This document shows, one piece after another, positions 1 to 9,117 of a stretch of DNA of 64,000 nt. This DNA comes from Vibrio splendidus (lineage in GTDB: Bacteria; Pseudomonadota; Gammaproteobacteria; Enterobacterales; Vibrionaceae). Location of the stretch: the NCBI RefSeq assembly GCF_024347615.1, contig NZ_AP025509.1, positions 1,178,001 through 1,242,000 on the forward strand. Direction: 5' to 3'. Both the position numbers and the translations under genes were made by a program. Below the pieces are notes generated by a model. The model saw only the letters and a program-made list of their open reading frames with translations. It was not told the origin of the DNA and did no database searches. Position 1 is the stretch's first letter. Each line of letters begins with the position of its first letter.

Positions 1-256
1 TGCGAGGAATTAGAGAAATTCATATATGCAAAGTCGAGCAAACCAAATATGAATTTCTCTAACCCATAGTTCTATTGAATCAAGAAACTAAGATAGCTCA
101 GTAACCAACAGTTAGGTTTATCGATAAAACCGAAAGCGTCATCGATAACCTTTAGGATCCCTTAGTTTCAACTCATACATGATTAATACTGGTGCTTATT
201 TAATAAATAAGCTTGGTGCTATTTACGTATGCGTTAATCAATAAGATGCAACCAAA
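1..256. other. secD upstream region
   Basis: There is no convincing gene here. The stretch holds a perfect 16-bp inverted repeat (10-62, listed separately) and a short AT-rich palindrome at 195-211 with 8-base arms (CTTATTTA/TAAATAAG). The secD ribosome-binding site is weak (AAGATG at about 243-248), so translation of secD may depend on upstream RNA structure or on an upstream gene. In Vibrio alginolyticus the secDF2 pair is preceded by the secretion-monitoring arrest peptide gene vemP. I see no VemP arrest motif in these 256 bases, so if it exists it lies left of the window. Confidence 0.5.
10..62. repeat. dispersed palindromic repeat, copy A
   Basis: The arms TTAGAGAAATTCATAT (10-25) and ATATGAATTTCTCTAA (47-62) are perfect 16-base inverted repeats around a 21-base loop. 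A second full copy is at 13328-13386 and half-copies are at 3038-3057 and about 7281-7307. All are intergenic, and the right flank CATAG recurs. It resembles a small extragenic palindromic element. No transposase is nearby. Confidence 0.8.
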
Positions 257-2044
257 ATGAAGTTAAAGCGCTCAATCGCACCCATAAATTATTCAGCTAA
301 ATGGAAGGTCATCGTTCTCGTGTTGTCTGTAGTACTGATGCTTCTCAGTGCCCTACCCTCTGCATTTGGTGAACGTGAAGCTTTGCACATTTCAAACCAA
401 ACGCATTCGACACACGCTGATGATGTATATCGTTATCTTGTGGACAATAGCATTGATGTTCACAGTGTTAGCGAAAACAACGATAGGTTAGTTGTGACGT
501 TTGCTTCAAGCGGGCAACAAGCCCCCGCACAAGCTTTGATGTCCGATTTTATCCAATCATCGGAGACCGTTGCCCTCACGCTCGAACCTTCAGCTCCTTC
601 TTGGCTAAACTCGCTGGGCTTTCAGCCGATTAAGTTTGGATTAGATCTGCGCGGTGGTGTGCAATTTCTGTTAGACGTTGACCTAGTCCCTGTCTTTAAT
701 GCTCACGCGCAATCAGTGATCGACGACCTTCGTCAGGAGTTTCGTGTACGCGGTCGTGTAGAAAGCGGTGAGGTAGTCATTGCTCGATATAACGAAGCAT
801 TACTTGGCGATATTCGAACCCACTTAAGAACACAGTATCCAAATTGGACTCTGAGCCAATCTGGTGAGCGCTTAATGATCTCAATGGATGAGGAAGAGAA
901 ACGCGCGATTCGAACTCTGACCGTGACACAAAATCTTCAAACAATGCGAGGCCGCATAGAAGAGCTAGGGATCACGGAAGCCGCAGTCCAACGCCAAGGT
1001 GAAAATCGAATTCGCATCGAACTGCCAGGAGTACAAGACCCGACATCCGCAAAAAACATTATCGGCGCCACTGCATCGTTAGCGTTTTACCATGTGGAGC
1101 CTAATGTCAGCGCACGAACAAAATCCATCAATGACCAAGATGGTAGACCTGTCATTCTGCATAGAAACAGTATCTTAGGGGGCGAGCATATTATCGATGC
1201 ACGCGCCAGCCTAGGAGAAATGGGAACACCCGAAGTTAACATCACTCTTGATAGCACGGGGGGGCGGCTGATGACCAATCACTCGCGCAGCAATATCGGA
1301 AACCCGATGGCGACTCTGTACAGTGAATACAGTCAATCAGAGACAGGACAATCCATTGAGCAAAGCGAAGTTATCAGCGTAGCGACAATTCAATCAACGC
1401 TGGGTAACCGCTTTCGCATAACTGGCGCGGGGTCAATGGCAGACGCTCAAAACCTGGCTCTTCTATTGAGAGCTGGCTCACTCACCGCTCCTGTTACCAT
1501 TGTTGAAGAACGCACAATCGGGCCAACTCTTGGTGCTGAAAACGTCAAAAATGGCTTTGCTGCACTCGCCTTGGGGCTTGGTTTTACATTGGTATTTATC
1601 GCTTGTTGGTATCGACGCCTTGGCTGGGTTGCGAATGCTGCACTGACTATCAACTTAGTGTGTCTGTTTGGCCTATTGGCGCTCATTCCTGGCGCTGTGC
1701 TAACGCTTCCGGGCATTGCTGGGCTCGTGCTAACCGTGGGGATGGCTGTCGATACCAACGTGCTTATCTTTGAACGCATCAAAGACAAAATGCGAGAAGG
1801 CAGAAACTTTTCCCAAGCCATAGACCGAGGGTTCGATAGTGCATTCTCTTCAATTTTCGATGCCAACCTCACCACTATGATCGTTGCCATCGCTTTGTAT
1901 GCAATAGGTAACGGCCCAATTCAAGGCTTTGCTATCACACTCGGATTAGGCCTACTGACTAGCTTATTTACCGGCGTATTTGCGTCTCGAATTCTTATCA
2001 ATTATTTGTGGGGAAGAGACACCTCACATGAGGTGAAACTGTAA
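257..2044 (+). CDS. secD: protein translocase subunit SecD (second-copy type)
   Basis: This is an inner-membrane subunit that, with SecF, uses the ion gradient to help pull exported proteins through SecYEG. At 595 residues it is near the usual SecD length. There is one membrane segment at about 17-39, then a large periplasmic region, then five membrane segments from about 435 to the end. Family motifs seen are KFGLDLRGG at 126-134 and VDTNVLIFERI from about 498, the latter carrying the conserved membrane aspartate. The gene shares one base with secF (TAATG). The usual yajC is not upstream in the window, which fits a secondary secDF locus. Vibrios commonly carry two sets with different coupling ions; I cannot tell from sequence alone which ion this one uses. 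Confidence 0.95.
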   Translation: MKLKRSIAPINYSAKWKVIVLVLSVVLMLLSALPSAFGEREALHISNQTHSTHADDVYRYLVDNSIDVHSVSENNDRLVVTFASSGQQAPAQALMSDFIQSSETVALTLEPSAPSWLNSLGFQPIKFGLDLRGGVQFLLDVDLVPVFNAHAQSVIDDLRQEFRVRGRVESGEVVIARYNEALLGDIRTHLRTQYPNWTLSQSGERLMISMDEEEKRAIRTLTVTQNLQTMRGRIEELGITEAAVQRQGENRIRIELPGVQDPTSAKNIIGATASLAFYHVEPNVSARTKSINDQDGRPVILHRNSILGGEHIIDARASLGEMGTPEVNITLDSTGGRLMTNHSRSNIGNPMATLYSEYSQSETGQSIEQSEVISVATIQSTLGNRFRITGAGSMADAQNLALLLRAGSLTAPVTIVEERTIGPTLGAENVKNGFAALALGLGFTLVFIACWYRRLGWVANAALTINLVCLFGLLALIPGAVLTLPGIAGLVLTVGMAVDTNVLIFERIKDKMREGRNFSQAIDRGFDSAFSSIFDANLTTMIVAIALYAIGNGPIQGFAITLGLGLLTSLFTGVFASRILINYLWGRDTSHEVKL

Positions 2045-2946
2045 TGACCAAATCAATTAACGTCACCAAAATACGTCAATTGATGACGATGATATCTCTG
2101 ATTCTTTTGACGCTTTCCATTACATCAATCGTTGCAAGGGGGTTCAATTGGGGACTCGACTTTACGGGAGGTGTTGTCGCCGATATTCAAACAAAACCAA
2201 ACGTAACTCAAGTTCAGCTCAAATCTCACCTCGACTCAGCACTGAGCCAAGATGTTCAAATGACGGCGGCAGGCAGTGAAGGAAATTGGCAACTGCGTTT
2301 CAATGATACAGACCTCGATTTGCGAGACGCACTTAACCAAGCACTGTCGCCAATAGACAGCAATTTTCACATTGCTAACAGCAGCGTAATTGGCCCTCAG
2401 GTTGGGTTAGAAATGGTCGAACAAGGCGGCTTAGCGATTTTGGCTTGTTTCGTTCTTACCTTGCTGTACTTGAGCTACCGATTTGAATGGCGATTAGCGC
2501 TAGGTTCAATTGCGGCGTTGATTTACGACATTGTTATTGTGCTAGGGCTCTTTGCGGTGACTCAAATTGAATTCAACCTAACCGTGTTGGCCGCTTTACT
2601 GGCAGTGATGGGCTACTCCCTGAATGACTCGATCATCATTTCAGATCGAATCCGTGAGGTATTTCGTGCGAAGCCAGACGGTGAAACCGATGCCCTTCTC
2701 GATCAGTCCATCGTGTCAACGTTGTCACGAACGCTTGTCACATCAGGCACCACCTTAGTCACAGTCTCAGCATTGTGGTTGTTAGGAGGGAGCGCACTAG
2801 AAGGTTTCGCCATTGCACTGTGTGTCGGGATTTTAAGTGGGACATGGTCTTCTATCTCTATTGGCACACTCTTGCCAACTCGTGTGGGCTTGAAACCAAC
2901 CCACTATAAACCGGAAGAAACTGAATCCCTTGAAAGCATGCCTTAG
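2044..2946 (+). CDS. secF: protein translocase subunit SecF
   Basis: This is the partner of SecD in the translocon accessory complex. It has 300 residues with a first membrane segment at about 13-32, the family motif WGLDFTGG just after it, a short periplasmic domain, and five more membrane segments from about 130. The segment around MGYSLNDSIIISDRIRE matches the conserved SecF fourth-helix region. The start codon overlaps the secD stop by one base, so the two are almost certainly translated together. No clear terminator follows; tandem heptamers start eight bases past the stop. Confidence 0.95.
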   Translation: MTKSINVTKIRQLMTMISLILLTLSITSIVARGFNWGLDFTGGVVADIQTKPNVTQVQLKSHLDSALSQDVQMTAAGSEGNWQLRFNDTDLDLRDALNQALSPIDSNFHIANSSVIGPQVGLEMVEQGGLAILACFVLTLLYLSYRFEWRLALGSIAALIYDIVIVLGLFAVTQIEFNLTVLAALLAVMGYSLNDSIIISDRIREVFRAKPDGETDALLDQSIVSTLSRTLVTSGTTLVTVSALWLLGGSALEGFAIALCVGILSGTWSSISIGTLLPTRVGLKPTHYKPEETESLESMP

Positions 2947-2953
2947 CTTTTAC

Positions 2954-2995
2954 TTACTGCGCTTACTGCTTACTGCTTACTGCTTACTGCTTACT
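2954..2995. repeat. heptamer tandem repeat TTACTGC
   Basis: Four exact head-to-tail copies of TTACTGC run from 2963 to 2990, with a further copy at 2954-2960 offset by two bases and a partial copy after. It lies just past the secF stop. Copy number is likely to vary between strains. Confidence 0.85.
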
Positions 2996-3249
2996 TAGCA
3001 CGCTATTAGGCGAATGTCGGTCGTCTGATAGCAACAAAGAATTTCTCTAATTCATAGTCTGAATCATCGGTTCACCTTAAGTTAGCAACATGGTTAGACG
3101 CATAGCTTTGTAGATATCGTTTTAGATGCAAAAGCTTAAACGCATAACTTGAAACGAACCGTTTGCTGCACAGGAAATTGCAGTATTCACCCGATTTACT
3201 CTCGTTAAAGGACATTAGCGAGCCTTCGGTTACTCAATAAAGGCTCAAC
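2996..3249. other. secF to chaA intergenic region
   Basis: This holds a half-copy of the dispersed palindrome (GAATTTCTCTAATTCATAG, 3039-3057) and the presumed promoter of the antiporter gene. Beyond that I see no gene. The start at 3250 has only a modest purine-rich stretch (AAAGG at 3238-3242) upstream. Confidence 0.5.
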
Positions 3250-4341
3250 ATGCTCAACGTACTCAAACAAGAATACAAACTGCCACTTGGCATCGTTGCC
3301 GTTCTATTTTTCAAACTAATCGGCGACAACTTACTCACAGGAGAGCTGTCTCAGCTCGCCTACATAATGATTACTGCGGTGCTGTTTTACGCGGTGATGA
3401 GCGCCATTTTTTCGGTTGTTCGCCACTCAGATGCGCTGGCGATCAAGCTTGGCGACCCATACGGTACTCTTATATTAACGCTGTCTGTTGTCTTGCTCGA
3501 AGTCATTATGGTCTCGTCCGTTATGCTGACTGGAGAATCGAATCCCTTCCTAGCGCGTGACACCATGTTTGCTGTCGTGATGGCGGTGCTTAATGGCTTT
3601 GTCGGTATCACCTTGTTAATCGGTGGGATGAAATACCATACCCAAACCTACAACCTTGATGGAATAAAAGCGTACTTGGTGGCCATTATTCCACTCTCAT
3701 TACTGTGCTTGGTACTGCCTAATTTCACCAGCATGGATTCACTGGGTAACATGTCGACCAGCCTAACTTGGACATTAGTGCTCGCTTCGATCGCCTTGTA
3801 TGCCGTATTCCTGTTCATCCAAACACGCAGCCATACCGACTACTTCATTGATGGTGATAATGAAGATCATCACGAACATCACGGCCCTCTGCACAGCAAT
3901 ATATTCCACACGATTATGCTGGTGAGCTATTTGATGGTGGTGATTTTGTTAGCAAAAAGCCTCGCGATTCCAATTAACGATGGCATCACGGAAATGGGCG
4001 CACCTGCGGCTCTAGGTGGTTTGATTGTTGCCTTGATTATTCTCGCACCTGAAGCGGTTGGTGCCGTTAAAGCCGCCGTGACCAATCAATTACAGCGTGC
4101 GATGAACCTCTTCTTTGGCTCAGTTCTCGCCACTATTGCACTTACCGTTCCTGCTGTTCTGCTGATTTCAGGGGTAATGAACGAACCCATCCAACTCGGC
4201 CTCGCCCCTGCAGAAATGGTGTTATTAGGTGCAACGCTATTAATGACAAGCGTGAGCTTTAGCAGCGGGAGAACTAACTCGCTCAATGGTGCAACCCACC
4301 TCATCCTGTTCTTTGCCTACATCATCTTGATGTTTGATTAA
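3250..4341 (+). CDS. chaA: ChaA-type calcium/sodium:proton antiporter
   Basis: This is an integral membrane cation/proton exchanger of the CaCA superfamily that extrudes Ca2+, Na+ or K+ in exchange for protons. At 363 residues it matches ChaA length. Two related halves of membrane helices can be seen. The first has the acidic motif GTLILTLSVVLLEV (from about residue 73) and the second GGLIVALIILAPEAVGAVKA (from about 256); these carry the transport glutamates. A His/Asp-rich cytoplasmic loop (DNEDHHEHHG, about 202-211) separates them. It is followed by other membrane proteins for ion or envelope balance (DedA, MgtE, MarC). The family call is firm; the physiological ion is not decided. Confidence 0.88.
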   Translation: MLNVLKQEYKLPLGIVAVLFFKLIGDNLLTGELSQLAYIMITAVLFYAVMSAIFSVVRHSDALAIKLGDPYGTLILTLSVVLLEVIMVSSVMLTGESNPFLARDTMFAVVMAVLNGFVGITLLIGGMKYHTQTYNLDGIKAYLVAIIPLSLLCLVLPNFTSMDSLGNMSTSLTWTLVLASIALYAVFLFIQTRSHTDYFIDGDNEDHHEHHGPLHSNIFHTIMLVSYLMVVILLAKSLAIPINDGITEMGAPAALGGLIVALIILAPEAVGAVKAAVTNQLQRAMNLFFGSVLATIALTVPAVLLISGVMNEPIQLGLAPAEMVLLGATLLMTSVSFSSGRTNSLNGATHLILFFAYIILMFD

Positions 4342-4398
4342 AACGCATTGTGGGCTCCGGCTATCAACAGCCAGAACCCACGTTAACTTGGAGTTTCC

Positions 4399-5055
4399 AT
4401 GCAAGAGATTATTTCCGCGATTTGGCTGCAAGACTTTGATGCCTTACTTGAATTGAATTCACTGCACGTTTTATTGCTTTTGCTTGGTGTCGTGCTTTTC
4501 CTTGAGTCGAGTTTTGTTTTCTTACCACTACCCGGTGACGGCCTAGTGCTGTTTGTCGGGGGTATGGTTGGTTTGGGCGCGATTGATTTTTCAAGTGCTC
4601 TAATGCTTCTAACCAGTGCCTCTTTTTTGGGCAGTATCATTGCCTACCTTCAAGGACGCTGGCTGCACAATACTCCGTTCATGCGTAAAGCTGAACAAAC
4701 ACTGCCAGATGAATCGTTACCCAAAGCAAAAAAACTATTAAACCGATTCGGGTTTTTGTCCCTGTTCGTTTCGCGGTTTGTCCCATTTGTTCGCGTACTG
4801 ACCCCAATGTTAATGGGCGTTGCACAACTCAGCGCAATAAGAACGCTGATTGTTAGCTTCACTAGCTCGATTACATGGGTCTTCAGTTTATTGCTGATAG
4901 GAAAGTGGATCATGCGACACCCATTCGTCTCGCAATATCAAGAGTTGATTACAAAGTGGTTCTTAATGGGCAGTTTAATCCTGATGGTTACTGCATTTAT
5001 CGCCCTCTTTATTCGGCTTGCGACCAAGAAGCGACAACCACAAACATCCGAATAA
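4399..5055 (+). CDS. DedA family membrane protein
   Basis: This 218-residue inner-membrane protein belongs to the DedA/VTT family, whose members are linked to polyprenyl-phosphate and phospholipid flipping, envelope integrity and proton-gradient maintenance. The hallmark stretch is visible: the region FLESSFVFLPLPGDG (about 33-47) and the later FVSRFVPFVRVLTPM (about 124-138), with the conserved arginines in re-entrant loops. It has four to five hydrophobic segments. The start has GGAG eight bases upstream (4389-4392). It lies 57 bases after chaA and 45 before mgtE, so co-transcription is plausible. Its exact lipid substrate cannot be read from the sequence. Confidence 0.88.
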   Translation: MQEIISAIWLQDFDALLELNSLHVLLLLLGVVLFLESSFVFLPLPGDGLVLFVGGMVGLGAIDFSSALMLLTSASFLGSIIAYLQGRWLHNTPFMRKAEQTLPDESLPKAKKLLNRFGFLSLFVSRFVPFVRVLTPMLMGVAQLSAIRTLIVSFTSSITWVFSLLLIGKWIMRHPFVSQYQELITKWFLMGSLILMVTAFIALFIRLATKKRQPQTSE

Positions 5056-5100
5056 AAATCGCTTCAATTGTATTCTCACTTATTGTCAAAGGTCTAACAT

Positions 5101-6492
5101 ATGACATTAATTACATTAGCTTTTTCATCAGAAGGGGCGGAAAAGCTGTACCTAAAAATACTGGAGTGTCTAACTCTAAGAAAGGCTAAACGACTGAATC
5201 AAACGCTTCTAGAAGCTGAACCCGTCGAACTGCCATCAGTCTTAAGGAAGCTCTCTGACCAGCAACGTATCGCCACTTGGACTCTATTAAGCGAAGTAAA
5301 CCCAAGCCTTGCTGCCAACTTACTTGATCACTTATCTGATCCCGAGCTTCTATGGCTGATCAGTCAGCTATCTGAAAGTAGCACTATAGTGCTATTTCAA
5401 TATTTGCATTCCGCAGACCGCCGGCTGCTACTCAATGAGCTGCCAAACGACCTACAAAAACAGCTCAGGCAAGCCCTACCTTCAACATGGAAAGACGAAG
5501 AGCGTGCAGCCTTGATCTACCCACAAGACTCTGCCGGAGGGATTTGTAAAAGCGAAGTCCTCAAACTGGCAGCAGACGCTACCATCGACAGTTTGAGCGC
5601 AATATTAAGCGCAGAAGAACACAACTTAGATCGACTAGAGTGGCGCTACGTTTACTTGCATGACACTGAAAGCAGCTATTTAGGCGGGCTGAAGATCCGT
5701 GATGTACTGCTGCTACCACGTGGTACGCCATTAAGGGAATACATAGATACCACATTGCCCGTTATCAGCCCTGACACGGATCTAAATACGATTAAAAGTA
5801 CGCTGGACACCACTTTACACCCCGTTATTCCCATCGTTGATGAACAAGGTTTCCAAATAGGCATCGTCGGTTTTAAACATCTCAATGAAGCCTTATACCA
5901 ACGTTCGAAGCAGCAAATGCTGGAGCAATCCGGTGTATTTGGAGGTGATGAGTCTCGCACCATGCCAGTACTAAAACGTAACCTACGTCGACTCGCCTTT
6001 TTATTGCCTTCAGTCGCCTTAAGTTATGCCGCAATTTCAATCATTGCTATTTACGAACCCATCATTGAACAAATTGCCGTCTTAGCGGCCGTGTTGCCGC
6101 TTGTCGCCAATCTTTCTGGTGCGGCTGGGAATCAATCCGTTGCAGTGTCGATACGTGAATTATCGATGGGGCAGATCTCAGCCAAAGACCTGCTGTATGT
6201 GGTCGCGAAAGAGATTCCAATCGGCGCGATCAATGGAATGCTAATTGGTGGTGTTCTGGCTCTGCTTACGCTGTTCACGCTTGGCGGGGAGCACTCTGGA
6301 TTGCCATTGGTTATCGCCATTGCTTACACACTTTCTTCCACTCTTGCCGTCGTGATTGGAGGTACATTGCCCTTGCTACTAAAACGGCTCAACTTCGACC
6401 CAGCCATGCTATCAAGCCCAATGCTGACAACCTTAACCGACGCAATTTCGTTCTTCAGTGTTCTGTATCTAGCACACGCTTTTTTACTGTGA
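5101..6492 (+). CDS. mgtE: MgtE-family magnesium transporter
   Basis: This is a Mg2+ channel/transporter of the inner membrane. It has 463 residues in the usual order: an N-terminal helical domain (about 40-140, with LSDQQRIATWTLL and NELPNDLQ repeats), a CBS pair (about 140-270) that senses cytosolic Mg2+, and five membrane helices from about 295 to the end. The conserved membrane motif PLVANLSGAAGNQSVAVSIRE is visible (about 330-350). AAGG about 10 bases upstream (5089-5092) supports the ATG at 5101. The first 40 residues are less family-like, so a later start cannot be excluded. It sits in a run of membrane transport genes on the same strand. Confidence 0.9.
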   Translation: MTLITLAFSSEGAEKLYLKILECLTLRKAKRLNQTLLEAEPVELPSVLRKLSDQQRIATWTLLSEVNPSLAANLLDHLSDPELLWLISQLSESSTIVLFQYLHSADRRLLLNELPNDLQKQLRQALPSTWKDEERAALIYPQDSAGGICKSEVLKLAADATIDSLSAILSAEEHNLDRLEWRYVYLHDTESSYLGGLKIRDVLLLPRGTPLREYIDTTLPVISPDTDLNTIKSTLDTTLHPVIPIVDEQGFQIGIVGFKHLNEALYQRSKQQMLEQSGVFGGDESRTMPVLKRNLRRLAFLLPSVALSYAAISIIAIYEPIIEQIAVLAAVLPLVANLSGAAGNQSVAVSIRELSMGQISAKDLLYVVAKEIPIGAINGMLIGGVLALLTLFTLGGEHSGLPLVIAIAYTLSSTLAVVIGGTLPLLLKRLNFDPAMLSSPMLTTLTDAISFFSVLYLAHAFLL

Positions 6493-6528
6493 TTTAACTT
6501 TTTCTTCCACCACAAAATGGGGATTCTT

Positions 6529-7179
6529 ATGCATTTAGAAACATTGTTCACCTATATGACACTCACGGTTCTTGGCCTATTACCCATCATGAACCCACCC
6601 GCAGCAGCAACGGTTTTACTCGGTTTGAGTAAAGGACGAGATAAGAGCTATATTGTGTCGCAAGCCAAAACGACTGGAGTCTATCTTTTCATTGCCTTGT
6701 GCATCACCTTCTTCATTGGTGCATCGGTACTCGAACTCTTCAGTATTTCAATACCGAGCTTGCGTTTAGGTGGTGGCATCATCATTGTCGCGATTGGTTT
6801 CAATATGCTGTTTCCTCGCCCCGACAATGGAGCCGCCCCCTCTGGGCAAGATTCAATAGCACTAGTACCTTTAACCATTCCTTCACTGTGTGGCCCTGGT
6901 TCTATGGCGATGATCATCAGCCTGGCCGCTCAAATTGCTACTTATGAAAACCACACAAGTATGACTAGCGTCTATGGTGGTGTAGTCGCAGGGCTTGCTC
7001 TCGTTGCACTTATTGCGACCTTCACATTAACCATGGCGTACCCTCTGCTCAAGGCGCTTGGTCAAAATGGCATCAATGCATTTACCCGAATTATGGGCTT
7101 CCTATTGATCTGTATGGGAGTACAGTTTTTCACTCTCGGGATTCAAGAAATCGTTCTTGAGATCAATGAACTCTTATAA
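6529..7179 (+). CDS. MarC family integral membrane protein
   Basis: This is an inner-membrane protein of the MarC/YhgN family, six predicted membrane segments, function unsettled; the historical link with multiple antibiotic resistance was not upheld. It is 216 residues from the start chosen here. I prefer the ATG at 6529 over the in-frame ATG at 6517 because TGGGGAT lies at 6518-6524, at proper spacing for 6529. Family motifs seen are the N-terminal LLPIMNPPAAATVLLGLS and the central VPLTIPSLCGPGSMAMII. It is 36 bases past mgtE and followed by a terminator hairpin, so it probably ends the transcription unit. Confidence 0.87.
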   Translation: MHLETLFTYMTLTVLGLLPIMNPPAAATVLLGLSKGRDKSYIVSQAKTTGVYLFIALCITFFIGASVLELFSISIPSLRLGGGIIIVAIGFNMLFPRPDNGAAPSGQDSIALVPLTIPSLCGPGSMAMIISLAAQIATYENHTSMTSVYGGVVAGLALVALIATFTLTMAYPLLKALGQNGINAFTRIMGFLLICMGVQFFTLGIQEIVLEINELL

Positions 7180-7201
7180 GTAAACAAACAGCCCAATTTT
7201 G

Positions 7202-7232
7202 AGCCTCAGCCATTTTTGGTTGGGGCTTTTTT
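7202..7232 (+). terminator. terminator after marC-family gene
   Basis: The hairpin AGCCTCAGCCA / TGGTTGGGGCT (one G-T type mismatch region) is followed by TTTTTT, 22 bases beyond the stop. Confidence 0.85.
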
Positions 7233-7237
7233 ATGTC

Positions 7238-7270
7238 TATACCCAAGTAACCTCAAGGTGCTTGGGTATA
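7238..7270. repeat. perfect 10-bp inverted repeat
   Basis: TATACCCAAG (7238-7247) pairs exactly with CTTGGGTATA (7261-7270) around a 13-base loop. There is no T-run, so it is not a simple terminator. The sequence resembles a family of short intergenic palindromes common in Vibrio genomes (recollection, not checked). A degenerate half-copy of the palindromic repeat follows at about 7281-7307. Confidence 0.6.
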
Positions 7271-7366
7271 TACGTTTAGCAAATATGAATCGCTGTAATT
7301 CATAGTCTATTCCCCGGTCAGTAAATAAAATAGCGGCATAAACAAACACAACTTGGATTTATATTT

Positions 7367-8044
7367 ATGAAACTAACTAAAACATCTCTATTAATTGCAT
7401 CACTTATTTCTTCACCTTTAGTACTTGCAAATAACAATGTTGATTTCTCTGACTCTAAACAACATTATTCGGGGTTTGATATTGGTTACGGCAGCAACGA
7501 TTTTGATATTGGTCTTCAATATGCCAAGTCACTAAATAACGATTGGAGTTTGCTAAGTTCATATAGCAGTGACGACAATTTTGATAACCACGAATTGGGA
7601 TTTGATTTTCAAAGAAGCGATGGCTTAGGGCTTGTTTTTGAGTATGAACATGATACCAACTTCCAATCCGATAATTTGCGCGCGAATGACTATAGCTTCA
7701 GTCTCTACAAGGCCAATACGGTTAACGAACAGTTTTCTGTTGTACCTCAAGTAACGCTTGGTAACCTGAAGCATCAACAGATGAGTAGTAGTGTTTACTA
7801 CACCAGCGCATCACTTGATATGACTTACAATCTGAACCCTAGCATGTGGGTAGGATTCACACCGGAATACACTTACAGCTTAGGTAAAGTGAAAGAAAAG
7901 AATGACAACCAATCGACGCTTAGAGATTGGGATTACACGGCAGAACTTGGTTATCAATTAAATAGCACAAGCGCGTTCGTCTATAGCTATCAATATGATG
8001 ATGGTAATAACCTTTCATTATTCTCTTTTAAACATTCATTCTAA
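7367..8044 (+). CDS. outer-membrane beta-barrel-like protein (paralogue 1)
   Basis: The family is not recognised by name. It has 225 residues with a signal peptide (cleavage probably after LVLA, about residue 21) and a mature part of alternating polar/aromatic strands, such as YSGFDIGYGSNDFDIGLQYAKSL. The last residue is Phe preceded by alternating hydrophobics (LFSFKHSF), the usual signature for assembly by the BAM complex. It has no cysteines in the mature part. The next gene is a shorter-range paralogue: both have the pattern GYx(5-6)DxGxxYAxxxNxDW near residue 40-65. I infer a small barrel of eight to ten strands in the outer membrane with unknown cargo. Confidence 0.7.
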   Translation: MKLTKTSLLIASLISSPLVLANNNVDFSDSKQHYSGFDIGYGSNDFDIGLQYAKSLNNDWSLLSSYSSDDNFDNHELGFDFQRSDGLGLVFEYEHDTNFQSDNLRANDYSFSLYKANTVNEQFSVVPQVTLGNLKHQQMSSSVYYTSASLDMTYNLNPSMWVGFTPEYTYSLGKVKEKNDNQSTLRDWDYTAELGYQLNSTSAFVYSYQYDDGNNLSLFSFKHSF

Positions 8045-8051
8045 ATCATTA

Positions 8052-8082
8052 GAGCTGCCGGTAATAGGCAGCTCATTTTTTA
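8052..8082 (+). terminator. terminator between the paralogous barrel genes
   Basis: The stem GAGCTGCC (8052-8059) / GGCAGCTC (8067-8074) is followed by ATTTTTTAA. It lies eight bases after the stop, so the second barrel gene may have its own promoter or depend on read-through. Confidence 0.8.
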
Positions 8083-8119
8083 ATACCTAACCTTAAAATA
8101 TTTAAATAAGTGAGCCACT

Positions 8120-8821
8120 TTGAAAACTAAACTAATATTACTGAGCTGTATTATCAGCGCTTATTCCATTGCTGATGAAAACACAATTGATTTTGAATCC
8201 GCGGTAGAAGAGTTTACAGAAGCGACCATTGAAACAACATCCATTGATTTCACCGACCCGACTGCCGCTTATAGCTCCCTCCAATTAGGGTACAGCAATG
8301 AAGGCCTTGATGCGGGATTTGGATATGCTAGAGCAATCAATGACGATTGGGCGGGATTGATTTTTGCTCAGTCTCTAAACAGTTTTGACACATACAGAGT
8401 CAGAGCCGCGGCACTGAGCACCAATTTCGGTAGTGGCGTTATGGGAGACTATTTATATGATGACCGACATGACACACACACTTTCGTATTGAACGCGATG
8501 CAAGTCCTGCCGCTGCATGAACGACTACTGATTGCACCGACTCTTGGCGCGGGTGTCATATCCAGCGATAACCTTAATAAAGACGTGCCTATTGCTATGG
8601 CGCAATTGTACGGTGTCGTTACCATTACAGAGCAAGTCTCTATGATGATAGCACCTATCTACACGACGTCTTTGAGTGACAAAACACTTAAAATCAACAC
8701 GTTAGACTGGGAAGGTAATTTTTCATACCAAATCGCAGATAACCAAAATATTTCATTTAAGTATAGTATCTACGATGAAACCGACAACAAGGTGGGCATT
8801 CACTACACCTATGCGCTGTAG
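8120..8821 (+). CDS. outer-membrane beta-barrel-like protein (paralogue 2)
   Basis: It has 233 residues with a short signal peptide (residues 1-18, ending SIADE). It begins with a TTG codon; AAGTGAG upstream gives fair spacing. The mature start is acidic (repeated E/D-T), then barrel-like alternating strands begin at about residue 50 with SLQLGYSNEGLDAGFGYARAINDDW, closely matching the previous protein. The C-terminus (GIHYTYAL) ends in Leu rather than an aromatic, a weaker barrel signal. I infer a tandem duplication followed by divergence. No function can be assigned. Confidence 0.65.
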   Translation: MKTKLILLSCIISAYSIADENTIDFESAVEEFTEATIETTSIDFTDPTAAYSSLQLGYSNEGLDAGFGYARAINDDWAGLIFAQSLNSFDTYRVRAAALSTNFGSGVMGDYLYDDRHDTHTFVLNAMQVLPLHERLLIAPTLGAGVISSDNLNKDVPIAMAQLYGVVTITEQVSMMIAPIYTTSLSDKTLKINTLDWEGNFSYQIADNQNISFKYSIYDETDNKVGIHYTYAL

Positions 8822-9117
8822 CTACACTCATTCACTATAATGCCCTTGACTCTACCTAAAACGAGTACTCTAACTCGAAGCTCTTGTATCACATCAAGCC
8901 CTAAGCGCCTTTAGTAACACGGATGTTGCTAGCCCTCCTTTTACTTACTCAAGATATTTAGAACGCCTTTCGTTGAAAGCTAACTTCTGCTCACAGCGCA
9001 TTGCTGCGAACCGTATCAAACATTCTTTAACACATATCGTTCTTAAACTATTGAACAAAGGCTAATTTCCCTTATTCTTAGGTTACGCTTTCGAACTTCA
9101 TTACGAAAAGGTAACCC

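Noticed and set aside
1447..1890. 147-codon minus frame inside secD
   Set aside because: Lies wholly within a firmly identified gene and has no domain or ribosome-binding site.
4875..5189. 104-codon plus frame bridging dedA and mgtE
   Set aside because: Overlaps both genes out of frame and shows no domain.
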